Part shown: positions 44,298 to 54,118 of the stretch, piece by piece
Layout of the letters: each line of letters begins with the position of its first letter
Position numbering within the stretch: position 1 is the stretch's first letter
Assembly: GCA_964518215.1 (NCBI GenBank)
Contig: CAZFFP010000001.1
Location: 46,605-110,604 of the forward strand
Source: CAYSGX01 sp964518215
GTDB lineage: Bacteria; Bacteroidota; Bacteroidia; Chitinophagales; CAIOSU01
Length of the DNA: 64,000 bases
Reading direction: 5' to 3'
Notes under the pieces: model-generated
What the model was told of the DNA's origin: nothing
Databases searched by the model: none
The model's input: only the letters and a program-made list of their open reading frames with translations
Translations under genes and position numbers: made by a program

Positions 44298-44422
44298 GAA
44301 GTTTAAGGGGCGAGGGACGAGTGGCGAGGGACGATAGTTTTGCCAGCTGGAAACTGATAACTAAAAAATTCGTTTGTTCGGAATTGGTGTTTTAAAAAGA
44401 ATAAATATTCTTGGAAGGAATT

Positions 44423-45016
44423 TCATTTCTTATGGCGCTTCTTCAACACTTCCACCACTTCATCTAAAGAAGTGTTGGAAGCTTCGAGCAAAACTAAAAG
44501 GTGATACAACAAATCAGCCGCTTCTTCGTGAAGCTGAGCTTGGTCTTGTTTCATGGCTTCAATAATGGTTTCGACTGCCTCCTCTCCTACTTTTTGCGAA
44601 ATTTTGGCGATGCCCGCATTAAAAAGTATAGTCGTGTATGATGTTTCGGAAGGCTGCAGGCTTCGCTCGCGTATAATACCCGAAAGTTCTTCCAGAAAAT
44701 TATTGGAAATATTGCGCTCTTCCCAACAAGTATCGGTTCCCGTATGGCAAACCGCACCGGTGGGGCGCACAAATATCAAAATGGTATCGTGGTCGCAATC
44801 AATTTTGGCTTCTATAAATTCCAAAAAATTACCCGACTCCTCGCCTTTTGTCCAGAGGCGGTTTTTACTACGGCTGAAAAAAGTAACTTTTCCGGTATCG
44901 TGTGTTTTCTTCCAGGCTTCTGCATTCATATAGCCCAGCATCAATACTTTTCTGGTTTGAATATCCTGAATAACAGCAGGCAACAATTCGTTTTTATCAA
45001 AATCGGGGGTTCTCAT
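44423..45016 (-). CDS. hisIE: Bifunctional phosphoribosyl-AMP cyclohydrolase / phosphoribosyl-ATP pyrophosphatase
   Basis: 197 aa. The HisI half (about 1-110) has DCDHDTIL and the metal-binding Cys residues in GAVCHTGTDTCW. The HisE half (about 115-197) has KVGEEAVETIIEA and EEAADLLYHLLVLL. They catalyse steps 2 and 3 of histidine synthesis. Its start overlaps the hisF stop codon by 4 nt. Confidence 0.96.
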   Translation of the reverse strand: MRTPDFDKNELLPAVIQDIQTRKVLMLGYMNAEAWKKTHDTGKVTFFSRSKNRLWTKGEESGNFLEFIEAKIDCDHDTILIFVRPTGAVCHTGTDTCWEERNISNNFLEELSGIIRERSLQPSETSYTTILFNAGIAKISQKVGEEAVETIIEAMKQDQAQLHEEAADLLYHLLVLLEASNTSLDEVVEVLKKRHKK

Positions 45017-45765
45017 CTTACCGGTATATTTTCTTTGCGAAGGTAATCCTTTAACGAAGGAATGGGAATTTCTCCAAAATGAAAAATGCTGGCTGCTAAG
45101 GCGGCATCTGCTTTTCCTTCGGAAAAAATTTCTTTAAAATGCTCGCAGCTTCCGGCTCCACCCGATGCAATTACAGGAACCGATACTATTTCGCTGACTG
45201 CTGCCGTGAGCACTACTGCAAAACCGTTTTTAGTTCCATCGTGCGCCATACTGGTGAGTAAAATTTCTCCTGCGCCCCGCTCCACACCTTCTCTTATCCA
45301 GTCGAAAGTTTTTAGCGCTGTGGCATCTCTTCCGCCTTTCACAAACACGAGCCATTCGTTTTCTACAAGGTTAGTATCTACCGCTAGCACCACACACTGA
45401 CTGCCGAAAGATTTTGACAATTGGTTGATGAGTTCGGGATTTTTTACTGCCGAAGAATTAATCGAAACTTTGTCGGCTCCGGCTTGCAACAAGGCATCTA
45501 CATCTTCGACCGATGCAATGCCACCACCCACCGTAAACGGAATATTGATAGCTGCTGCCACTTTCTTTACTAATTCCACCAAAGTTTTTCTTTTCTCTAC
45601 AGTAGCAGTAATATCCAGAAACACCAACTCATCGGCACCTTGCAACGAATAGGCTGTAGCCAGTTCTACCGGGTCGCCCGCATGACGAATATTCACAAAA
45701 TTAATTCCCTTAACGGTTTGTCCGTCTTTGATGTCGAGGCAGGGAATGATACGCTTCTTTAACAT
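45013..45765 (-). CDS. hisF: Imidazole glycerol phosphate synthase, cyclase subunit
   Basis: 250 aa from the ATG at 45765 (MLKKRIIPCLDIKDG). The frame opens 20 codons earlier, inside the palindrome-rich spacer. Catalytic D11 (PCLDIKDG) and the second Asp (VLAVDTN, about 130) are present in a TIM barrel. It works with HisH, whose gene is about 28 kb to the left on the other strand. It overlaps hisIE by 4 nt. Confidence 0.97.
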   Translation of the reverse strand: MLKKRIIPCLDIKDGQTVKGINFVNIRHAGDPVELATAYSLQGADELVFLDITATVEKRKTLVELVKKVAAAINIPFTVGGGIASVEDVDALLQAGADKVSINSSAVKNPELINQLSKSFGSQCVVLAVDTNLVENEWLVFVKGGRDATALKTFDWIREGVERGAGEILLTSMAHDGTKNGFAVVLTAAVSEIVSVPVIASGGAGSCEHFKEIFSEGKADAALAASIFHFGEIPIPSLKDYLRKENIPVR

Positions 45766-45818
45766 TATGCGATTTAGGGTTTCAGATTTTGTTTGTTGCC
45801 TGTTAAAATGACTATTTT

Positions 45819-45982
45819 GTTCCACCCCCTACCCCCGCCAGCGGGGGACAAAGGTTCACCTAAATTTCAAAGGTATTTTCTCATCCATTTTTGTAGTGCT
45901 TTCGCTCCTATAATTGGCAATGGAAAACATTATGTCCTCCGCTGGCGGAGGTGTTTCGCCAAAGGCGGAACGGAGGTGGAAC
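45819..45982. repeat. About 164-bp palindromic mini-element between hisA and hisF
   Basis: Outer ends GTTCCACC (45819-45826) and GGTGGAAC (45975-45982) are inverted repeats. Inner palindromes CCCCCGC/GCGGGGG, CCTCCGC/GCGGAGG and TTCGCC-aaa-GGCGGAA are present. CCGCCAGCGG on the left is the reverse complement of CCGCTGGCGG on the right. The 80-bp centre is unrelated. It looks like a MITE/REP-composite without a transposase. Confidence 0.7.
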
Positions 45983-46066
45983 AATTACAAATAATTTCAG
46001 AACTCTAACTATTAAGAAAAAAATCAACCCTACACTATCAACGCTTCAGCCTTCATAATCTTCACT

Positions 46067-46786
46067 TCAATTATTCAATTTTCTCAATTCCTCCAACTTA
46101 ATCTTTCCTTCGTAAATCGCCTTTCCGATTATTACCCCTTCGCAGCCTGCTTTTGCGCAAGCTTCAACATCGTTCATAGAGCCGATGCCTCCGCTGGCAA
46201 TGAGTTTTATTTCGGGAAAATGCTCTTTGATTATTTTATATAATTCGGTTGCCGCTCCTTGCAGGGTTCCGTCTTTAGAAATATCGGTGCACATGACATA
46301 TTCTATTTTTTTCTCCACATAATTTCCTATGAAATCATACACATACATTTTGCTGTCTTCCTGCCATCCGTGTATCTGAATTTTTTCATTTTGAACATCG
46401 GCACCGATAATAATTTTTTCAGCGCCAAATTGTTTCAGCCAACGTTCCACAATATCTGGCGATTTTACCGCAAGACTTCCTATTGTTACCTGTGAGGCTC
46501 CACATTCGAATGGTATTTTAATCATGTCGTCAGAACTGATGCCTCCGCCAAAGTCCACCTGCAGCGAAGTTTTAGAAGTAATTTTTTCGAGCGTTTTGAA
46601 ATTGATAATTTTTCCCGCTTTGGCTCCGTCTAAGTCCACCAGATGCAGATATTTCAACCCTGCATCTTCAAAAGATTTTGCTACATCTAAAGGATTTTCG
46701 TTGTAAACCGTTTTTTGATTGTAATCGCCCTGATACAGCCTCACACATTTTCCATCAATAATATCTATGGCAGGAATAATTCTCAT
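46067..46786 (-). CDS. hisA: Phosphoribosylformimino-AICAR ribotide isomerase
   Basis: 239 aa from the ATG at 46786 (MRIIPAIDIIDGKCV); the frame opens earlier. TIM-barrel isomerase with the catalytic D8 (IPAIDI) and second Asp in IIGADVQN (about 128-135). It catalyses step 4 of histidine synthesis. The order on this strand is hisA-hisF-hisIE, but about 300 bp with palindromes now separates hisA from hisF. Confidence 0.96.
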   Translation of the reverse strand: MRIIPAIDIIDGKCVRLYQGDYNQKTVYNENPLDVAKSFEDAGLKYLHLVDLDGAKAGKIINFKTLEKITSKTSLQVDFGGGISSDDMIKIPFECGASQVTIGSLAVKSPDIVERWLKQFGAEKIIIGADVQNEKIQIHGWQEDSKMYVYDFIGNYVEKKIEYVMCTDISKDGTLQGAATELYKIIKEHFPEIKLIASGGIGSMNDVEACAKAGCEGVIIGKAIYEGKIKLEELRKLNN

Positions 46787-46857
46787 AAGTAGGATTGAAT
46801 ATTTTCCGCAAAGAACGGAAAGAGTTGGCAATAGTGATGAACAAAGTGTAGCTATAA

Positions 46858-48378
46858 TTAAAACTGAAAATAAATAAACGGCTGCAGGTCGGAAGTAACC
46901 GATTGATAAATAATGAACATCACGACAACCGTGATGATGATTTTTACTACAAAATGACTATCGCTGAACCATGCTTCGGCACGCTCTTTCCAACTGTAGG
47001 GCAGCCAGTGAGTGATGTAGCCCAACAACACCACCAACCAAACTTTCCAAAACGAAACGATGATTTCGGGAATTAAACTGAAACCGAAATTACCGAACAA
47101 CTGCGTAAAAATTTCATCTACCGTTTGCAACGAATCGGCCCTGAAAAACACACGCGTAAACGTGATGAAAATAAAAGTGATGCTGATTTTCCAAAGTGTT
47201 ACAATCCACTCGGTGCGATGTTCATAAGGACTGATGCGTTTCCAGAATTTATACACCAACAGACCGATACCATTCAGCCCGCCCCAGATTACAAAATTCC
47301 AACTGGCGCCATGCCACAAGCCACCCAACAACATGGTAATCATGAGGTTTATATTGGTGCGCACTTCGCCATGACGATTGCCGCCAATGGGTATGTAGAG
47401 ATAATCTTTCAGAAAATTGGAAAGGGAAATATGCCAGCGTTTCCAGAAATCGCCCACATTGAGCGCTTTGTAGGGCGAATTGAAATTGGGCGACAACTTA
47501 AAACCCATCAGCAACGACAAGCCGATGGCAATATCGGTATAGCCCGAAAAATCGCAATACACCTGCAACGAATAACTGAACAAAGCCGAAAGATTTTCGA
47601 AGCCCGTGTAGGAAAGCGGATTGTCGAATACGCGGTCTATGAAATTCACGGCAATGAAATCGCCAATGAATATTTTTTTGAAAAGCCCTTTTAGAATCAT
47701 GAACAACGCTCTACCAAACTCTCGCTTGCTGATGGGACTGTCGTTGTAGAGTTGCGAAATGAAATCGGAAGCGCGCACAATAGGACCTGCCACCAACTGC
47801 GGAAAAAAAGAAACATAAAAAGCGAAATCAAAAAACGATTCAACGGGTTCAATTTTTTCTCTGTAAACATCTACCACATAAGTAATAATCTGAAAGGTGT
47901 AGAACGAAATACCTACCGGAAGAATAATTGCGCCCACATCGAACACCTGGTCGTTCACCACCGAATTAGCAATGATAGCAAGGTGATTCGACATATTAAT
48001 TTCTTCGCCCAACACATTGGAAACTATTTCAGCAAAGAAATAAGCATACTTGAAATACACCAGCACACCCAAATGAATAAACATGCTGATACCGAGCAAT
48101 ACTTTTCGTTTCCATCGGGTTTCGGTGAGCGCCATGAAATTGGCAAAACCAAATCCGGCAAGGGTATTCAGTATGAGCAGCGCGAGAAAAAGTCCACCGG
48201 TTTTATAATAGAAAAACCAGCTTGCCGCCATCAAAAATAAATTGCGCAACTCGTGGCGTTTGTGCAGCAGCGCAAAGCCCATGTAGGCAAAAAGAAAAAA
48301 CAGCCAGAAGTCTAACCGTGAAAACAGAAACGGTTCAGCGGGATTATAGATGAAAAATTCTGTCAGCCTTTCGAGCAT
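46858..48378 (-). CDS. MBOAT family O-acyltransferase
   Basis: 506 aa from the ATG at 48378. About ten membrane helices. The family signature is DFWKRWHISLSNFLKDYLYIPIGGNR with the catalytic His in LLGGLWHGASWNFVIWGG. AlgI/PatA-type members acylate exported polysaccharides, peptidoglycan or lipids. The upstream SGNH gene ends in TGATG with this start, so they are translationally coupled and are likely partners. Confidence 0.93.
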   Translation of the reverse strand: MLERLTEFFIYNPAEPFLFSRLDFWLFFLFAYMGFALLHKRHELRNLFLMAASWFFYYKTGGLFLALLILNTLAGFGFANFMALTETRWKRKVLLGISMFIHLGVLVYFKYAYFFAEIVSNVLGEEINMSNHLAIIANSVVNDQVFDVGAIILPVGISFYTFQIITYVVDVYREKIEPVESFFDFAFYVSFFPQLVAGPIVRASDFISQLYNDSPISKREFGRALFMILKGLFKKIFIGDFIAVNFIDRVFDNPLSYTGFENLSALFSYSLQVYCDFSGYTDIAIGLSLLMGFKLSPNFNSPYKALNVGDFWKRWHISLSNFLKDYLYIPIGGNRHGEVRTNINLMITMLLGGLWHGASWNFVIWGGLNGIGLLVYKFWKRISPYEHRTEWIVTLWKISITFIFITFTRVFFRADSLQTVDEIFTQLFGNFGFSLIPEIIVSFWKVWLVVLLGYITHWLPYSWKERAEAWFSDSHFVVKIIITVVVMFIIYQSVTSDLQPFIYFQF

Positions 48379-49616
48379 CAATCTTTCGGTTTAGCCGGTG
48401 TTGATAGTTGAATAAAATCCTGATACGCTTTCATTATTGCCTGATACAACAGTTCGCCTTTCAGTTCATAACCTTTATGACTGAAATGAATCCTGTCGTT
48501 TTTCATCAACCCGTCCTGATACCATTTTTCAGCCGATTTGCTGCCACCCATAATGTTATAAAAATCCCAGATTTTCAATTGATACTTATCGGCTAATTTT
48601 AAAATTACCTGTTGCACCAAAATAGTGTTTTTGTTATTGTATTTTTTCTGCGAATAGCTATCGTTGGGCACGGTTAGCAAAAGAGAAATATCGGGGTTTA
48701 CCGATTTCAGCAAAGAGAAAAATAATTCATAGCGCGCTTCAAAAAGTTCGGGAGTAAAATCAGAATCGAAAGAATCGTTGGTGCCAATAGAAATAATTGC
48801 CAAATGCGGGTGCATGAATTTGAGATGATTGGCAAAATCTTCGCAACGAAAATAGGTTCTGAAACTCGCACCATTCACACCGATGCTGTGATACACAATG
48901 CCGGGGTCATCGTTTTCTAACAAAATGCCGTAGAGTTCAAAACGGGAGCCATCATCTTCGTTCTTGGTTACTTTCAGCACAAACGATTCCACGCAATCTT
49001 CAAACTCGAAAAGTGTATATCCTTCCGAAGGATTTCTTTCTACACTCAGCAATTTGAAACTATTGAAAAGATTGAGCGTGTATGCTGTGTTTTTCAAATT
49101 GTGAAACACCCGCACGCGATTAAACTCTCGTTTACAAACTCCCTCTTTAAAAAATATTTTCACTTCAGCTTCATCATCGTGCGTAGAAGCGGTGATGCCC
49201 GTTACGCCCCAGTGTGATTGTGCGGAATTTACCGAACTGCGGTGCCCTTCCCACTTTCCCTTGTATTCTACTTTGTAGTTGTTGGGGTTGTTGGTTTGTG
49301 CCAATTTGTATGGAAAAATCATTCCGCGCGGGCCTAAAATTCCGGGCTGCAACAACTGTAGTTTTTCGCGCACATAATTTGAATGCACATCTGCCTGAAT
49401 ATGCGAGCCGCCAAATTGCACAATGTTCAACTGAAAGTTTTGATGATGCACAAGGCTATCCAACAAATACAGAAAACGATTGAAATTTTCGCTCGAATCG
49501 CAACCGCTCAAAACATTTTGTTCGGTATTGATGTATGGATATTGCTGCCAATTGACCGAATCTGTTTGTGCAAAAATTTCAGAATGAAAAACCGACCAAC
49601 AGCACAACAAAAACAT
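48378..49616 (-). CDS. SGNH/GDSL hydrolase-like protein (acetylation partner)
   Basis: About 412 aa from the ATG at 49616, where a signal peptide starts; the frame opens at 49763. Block I is GGSHIQAD in place of GDS, then SIGTNDSF (block III) and DRIHFSHKGYELKG (block V, Asp-His). The periplasmic AlgX/AlgJ-like role fits: receive acyl groups through the MBOAT protein and transfer them to a glycan. GGSH with the Ser before His retains the nucleophile. The substrate is unknown. Confidence 0.85.
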   Translation of the reverse strand: MFLLCCWSVFHSEIFAQTDSVNWQQYPYINTEQNVLSGCDSSENFNRFLYLLDSLVHHQNFQLNIVQFGGSHIQADVHSNYVREKLQLLQPGILGPRGMIFPYKLAQTNNPNNYKVEYKGKWEGHRSSVNSAQSHWGVTGITASTHDDEAEVKIFFKEGVCKREFNRVRVFHNLKNTAYTLNLFNSFKLLSVERNPSEGYTLFEFEDCVESFVLKVTKNEDDGSRFELYGILLENDDPGIVYHSIGVNGASFRTYFRCEDFANHLKFMHPHLAIISIGTNDSFDSDFTPELFEARYELFFSLLKSVNPDISLLLTVPNDSYSQKKYNNKNTILVQQVILKLADKYQLKIWDFYNIMGGSKSAEKWYQDGLMKNDRIHFSHKGYELKGELLYQAIMKAYQDFIQLSTPAKPKD

Positions 49617-49974
49617 GATTCTCGCAAAACAATAGGACAAGTATTTGTAATAAGCACACCCGTAATTTTCTGAACCAAACAGTCTGACAGAATTATCGGA
49701 AGACTTCAAAAGAAATGCAGTTAAAGTGTGAGCAGTGAAACAAAAAATACACCAGCCATACAAGGCTTATGCGTTGGCACGAAAGTAACAAAGATGCATC
49801 AGATGGCAAATCGGGAAGAGCGAGACGAAAATGTCATTCAATTAGGATTACCTGAACATCATCAATATAATAGTATAAATGATCAAACTCACTTAGATAG
49901 AAGATAGAGCTATAAATGAAACATCCACCAGCACATTAAAAGACTGAAAAAAACTGAAATTTTCAGCACATCAC
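49617..49974. other. Intergenic region, nothing recognised
   Basis: About 360 bp between the SGNH gene and the DUF2723 gene, AT-rich. I see no gene, hairpin or clear promoter. Confidence 0.5.
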
Positions 49975-52900
49975 CTATTGCATAATCATATTCTGATAAG
50001 TCTGAAGTTTTTCACTCAATTGAGTTTCTGTTTCGGTATCCTGATATTGTCTCGCTAAACGGGTAAGTTCCATCATTACTGCCATAGCTTGTTGTGCCGC
50101 ACGTTTTGCTCCCGGGTCTCGAGCAATAATAATCGGGTCGGTATTGAAACGTAATTCCTGCTCATATACACGGGCAATGGCTTTCACGAGATAAGAAGCA
50201 GATTCTACATCGCCCTTCTTGTAATACACTTCGGGAAAACGAATCATGAATATATTGTAAGGCACACTTACTTCGGGAAACACTTGATGACAAAGATTCA
50301 GAGCCGCCACAGCAGAATCTACTTTCCCTTCGCGCAACAGCGCTTCAGACAAACGAGTGAAATTACTGCGCAAGTTCATGGTCATTCTCTGAATGTTTTC
50401 ATCGAGATACGTAAACACCGGCTTTTCAACTTTAAGCGTAGTTCCAACAATTAGTTCGCCCTCAAGGTTATTGAGCTTACGCACCTGATTGGGCAGCATA
50501 TCGAACTTGTCGCAAACATCGAAAATGGTCTCCCCTGCTTGCACGGTATAGCTTACTTGCTCTTTCCTTTCAATGCCTCCCCATTTGAATTTTTCCATCA
50601 CGTTGCGATACATCAGGTCGGTTGCCACATATCCTTGTTGTTGAGCATCTGCATCTTTAGCAGGTATCGGTACAATACGATATGATAACCCTTCCAACTG
50701 GAAATAACTCTGCAAACCCAAGTAACTGTCAGGGCTTACCGAAACTGCAAAATAAATCGGGCGGTCATTAATATTATTGGCAATAATATCGAGCGTGAAC
50801 AGGTCGTTTTTCAGCAGGTTATTTTTTGCCAAAGTGAACAGAATTTCATTTTGAAGCGAGTCTTTGAATTTTTCAGGAACGTAATTTTCAAAATTTTTCG
50901 GGTCAACAGATAATCTGAAATTTTTCACGGGAAGATAATTCACGAACTCACCGCTGGTTAACTGCACTTGTGCTTTTCTATCGTCATTACCAATGAATTT
51001 CAAAATTTCTGTAAGGTCGTAGTATTTGTTCTGGTCTAATTTTTTGGTATCGAAATAGCGGGTAACATCTCTACGACTGCCAAGGTATTGTTCGTCTGTA
51101 AATGAGATTTTCACGGGAGGGGCATCGTTCATGGCATATTTCAACTGGCGCACATACCAGTCAACACCCAACAAACTCAAATTCACTACACGCACATCAG
51201 TGCGCACACCTTCCACTTCCTGCGCATACCATAAAGGATAGGTATCATTATCGCCCTGAGTAAAGATGATGGCATTTTCCTCACACGATTCAAGGTAGTT
51301 AATGGCGAAGTGCAAAGCCGTGTATCTGTCGGAACGGTCGTGGTCGTCCCATCCATCGTTTGCCATCAATACGGGAGCGGTAATACATATTAGCGTAGCT
51401 GCACCCGCAGCAGCCACAGCCGGAATTTTCTTCTTCAGAAAATCGAATATTGCCAGCACACCAAAGCCTATCCAGATACAATAGGTGATGAAAGAACCTA
51501 CAAGCGTGTAATCTCTTTCGCGCGGCTCAAAGGGTGGTGAGTTGAAAAACACAATTTCAAGTATGCCTGTAAACATAAACAGCGTCAACACCACCAAACC
51601 ATCGTTGCGGTCTTTAGTGAACTGGTAAAAAACACCTATCAAACCGAGAATAAAAGGTATGAGGTAAAACTGATTTTTGCCCCGATTGCCTTTAGCATAA
51701 TCGGTCTGAATAGATTCATCGCCTATTTTATTTTTATCGAGGAAAGAAAAACCGGTAATCCAATTCCCGTTATTGTTATCAAATCTTCCCTGAATATCGT
51801 CTTGCCTACCGGAGAAATTCCACATGAAGTAGCGAAACCACATGAAACCGATTTGATAATCGTAGAAAAATTTCAGGTTATCGCCAAACGTAGGATTCTC
51901 TTTTTCTCTCAATCCTAACATGGAGCGGTAAGCCTGCACATGTCGGTCATCTTGCCACGAGCCCAAACGGGGGAAAGGCATCATGTCTTTCGGATTGAAT
52001 TCATAATCAATTCTGTCGCCAATTACTTCATAGCGGTCGCCCGCCTTAGCATATTTGTTTCCTTTCTTAATGTTAGTCGGATAAGCATTGAAATGTGGAC
52101 CAAAAAGCAACGGACGGTCGCCATACTGCTCCCGATTAAGATATGATTGCAGTTTCAGAATATCTGAAGGGTCGTTCATATTGATGGGCGGATTGGCATT
52201 GGCACGAATCACCACTGCGAAATAAGTTGAAAACCCAATGAGAATAAAAATGACCGACAGCGCAGCGGTATGCAGGTATTGAATATTTTTTTTGCGCGCA
52301 TGAAACACGGCAAATGCCAAACCTGCTATTGCCAATAAGCTGAATGCTATCACTCCTGTTCCAAAAGGCATTTTCATGCTATTCACTGCAAACATGTCGA
52401 ACGTTGCAATGAAATTTATCATAATGCTCACCACGCCCACATAAACAAAACTCAGCACTAAAAAACCTACAACCAACGCCAGAAAAGAGCCTGTCCACGA
52501 AAACTTATATTTCTTGAAATAATAAATAAGTGCCATTGCCGGAACCGCCAGCAAACTCATCAAATGCACGCCTGTAGAAAGTCCGAGCAAAAAAGCGATA
52601 AGAATAATCCATTTGTCTTGTGTGCTTTCGTCTTCATGGGCATCCCATTTCAGCATACACCAAAATACCAGAGTGATGAAGAAAGTGGAAAGCGCATATA
52701 CTTCGCCCTCAACTGCCGAAAACCATAAAGTATCAGAGAAAGTAGCTGCCAAGCCTCCAACTACACCGGCTCCCATAATAGCAAGAGTATCTGCCATAGA
52801 TACTTCACCTTTAGCGGGCGAAATAAGTTTCTTAGCTAAATGCGTAATGCTCCAAAACAAAAACAAAACTGAAAAAGCAGTGGATAGCCCCGACATAAAG

Positions 52901-53136
52901 TTGACCATATAGGCAACCATTGACGTGTCGGATGCGAACATGGTGAAAATACGACCAATGATTAAAAACAATGGCGCTCCGGGCGGATGCACCACCTGCA
53001 TCTTATAACAGCCCGAAATAAATTCGCCACAATCCCAAAAACTTGCCGTTGATTCAAGTGTGAGTGTATAGGTAACCAATGCAATGGCAAACACAATCCA
53101 TCCGGTAATATTGTTAATCAGTTTATATGACATCAT
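49975..53136 (-). CDS. DUF2723 (GT117-like) membrane glycosyltransferase with a LysM domain
   Basis: 1053 aa. The N-terminal ~600 residues hold about a dozen membrane helices and the DUF2723 signature: SFWDCGEFI, HPPGAPLFLIIGR and FSAVEGEVYALST. It resembles the TMEM260/PMT-type O-mannosyltransferases. A large extracytoplasmic part follows (GDNDTYPLWYAQE). A LysM-like domain is at about 862-906 (YTVQAGETIFDVCDKFDML), and the last ~145 residues are TPR-like helices. LysM usually binds peptidoglycan or GlcNAc polymers. Bacteroidota use such enzymes for general O-glycosylation of exported proteins. It is a single gene. Confidence 0.88.
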   Translation of the reverse strand: MMSYKLINNITGWIVFAIALVTYTLTLESTASFWDCGEFISGCYKMQVVHPPGAPLFLIIGRIFTMFASDTSMVAYMVNFMSGLSTAFSVLFLFWSITHLAKKLISPAKGEVSMADTLAIMGAGVVGGLAATFSDTLWFSAVEGEVYALSTFFITLVFWCMLKWDAHEDESTQDKWIILIAFLLGLSTGVHLMSLLAVPAMALIYYFKKYKFSWTGSFLALVVGFLVLSFVYVGVVSIMINFIATFDMFAVNSMKMPFGTGVIAFSLLAIAGLAFAVFHARKKNIQYLHTAALSVIFILIGFSTYFAVVIRANANPPINMNDPSDILKLQSYLNREQYGDRPLLFGPHFNAYPTNIKKGNKYAKAGDRYEVIGDRIDYEFNPKDMMPFPRLGSWQDDRHVQAYRSMLGLREKENPTFGDNLKFFYDYQIGFMWFRYFMWNFSGRQDDIQGRFDNNNGNWITGFSFLDKNKIGDESIQTDYAKGNRGKNQFYLIPFILGLIGVFYQFTKDRNDGLVVLTLFMFTGILEIVFFNSPPFEPRERDYTLVGSFITYCIWIGFGVLAIFDFLKKKIPAVAAAGAATLICITAPVLMANDGWDDHDRSDRYTALHFAINYLESCEENAIIFTQGDNDTYPLWYAQEVEGVRTDVRVVNLSLLGVDWYVRQLKYAMNDAPPVKISFTDEQYLGSRRDVTRYFDTKKLDQNKYYDLTEILKFIGNDDRKAQVQLTSGEFVNYLPVKNFRLSVDPKNFENYVPEKFKDSLQNEILFTLAKNNLLKNDLFTLDIIANNINDRPIYFAVSVSPDSYLGLQSYFQLEGLSYRIVPIPAKDADAQQQGYVATDLMYRNVMEKFKWGGIERKEQVSYTVQAGETIFDVCDKFDMLPNQVRKLNNLEGELIVGTTLKVEKPVFTYLDENIQRMTMNLRSNFTRLSEALLREGKVDSAVAALNLCHQVFPEVSVPYNIFMIRFPEVYYKKGDVESASYLVKAIARVYEQELRFNTDPIIIARDPGAKRAAQQAMAVMMELTRLARQYQDTETETQLSEKLQTYQNMIMQ

Positions 53137-53379
53137 TGAGAATAATATTTCTTTTAAAATGAAAAGCGGTCAAAAATAAGAAAATCGGTGGAGGGTGAAG
53201 TAAAATGTTGTTGCGATAAACTTAAAAGTTAATTTCCATAAGGAAAATCGTAGTTAAGTGAGTATATATTGTAAAGTGTAAGCGGCTTGAAAAATCAATC
53301 AAAATAATCTCTAATAAATAATTTATTGAGAACTTTATAAACTTTTTTAATTCTTTCGTTTAATTCTTATACAAATATT

Positions 53380-54015
53380 TTGGCTCAATCGAGCACCAAA
53401 ACCATTAAAGTGGGGAGTTTTAGCGAATTATATGTTAAAGGCAAATTTGAAGTTACCTTAAAAAAAGGTGATGAAGAATCTGTCGAGATTGAGCAGACAG
53501 AGGTTGATATGAACAATATTGATGTCAAAGCAAGTGGCAATAAGCTGATGCTCAAACTAAAGAAAAATCAAAAAAAAGAAGAAGTAGCAGTCGTAACCAT
53601 AACTTATAAAAACTTAGAAGTTATAGAAGCCACCTACGAAGCGAGCATCAATTTTGAAATTATTCAAGCAAAACACCTTAATCTAAAAGCAGAAGTTAAT
53701 TCACTAATTAAAGGCGAAATTCAGGCTCAAACGCTTCATGTAATTGTCAATAACGAATCAAAAGTGATTCTTACCGGCAATGTAAACAGTCAAGAGGTTA
53801 CAGTGAAATAGGACGGAAATTATGATGCACTAATGATGATAAGTGAAAATGCTAAAGTTGTGGCGGGGAGTTTTGGCTATGCAAAAGTTTTTGTAACCGT
53901 TGTGTTAGATGCTTCTGTAAAAACCGGAGGAAATATTGCTTATGGCGGGAAACCAAGAACCATCAATAAGAATATAGCTACAGGGGGCAGCCTTAATGAA
54001 ATTATTACTGATTAG
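53380..54015 (+). pseudogene. GIN/DUF2807 domain (adhesin-head-like) protein, decayed
   Basis: KTIKVGSFSELYVKGKFEVTLKKG is the typical opening of DUF2807 proteins. TAG at 53809-53811 interrupts the domain, and the same frame continues from 53812 (DGNYDALMMISENAKVVAGSF) to 54015. Upstream of the TTG at 53380 the frame still reads signal-peptide-like residues (LILSFNSYTNILAQS) but ends at a TAA without an ATG. So the gene has lost its start and has a nonsense mutation. Confidence 0.78.
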
Positions 54016-54118
54016 AGCATTAGGTTGATTTGCATTTAAAAAGCATTTTCAAAATAGTCACTTACCGGTGCCCGCAATTCATCAAAATCAATTTCGCTAT
54101 TTTTACGTTTTAGCATTT

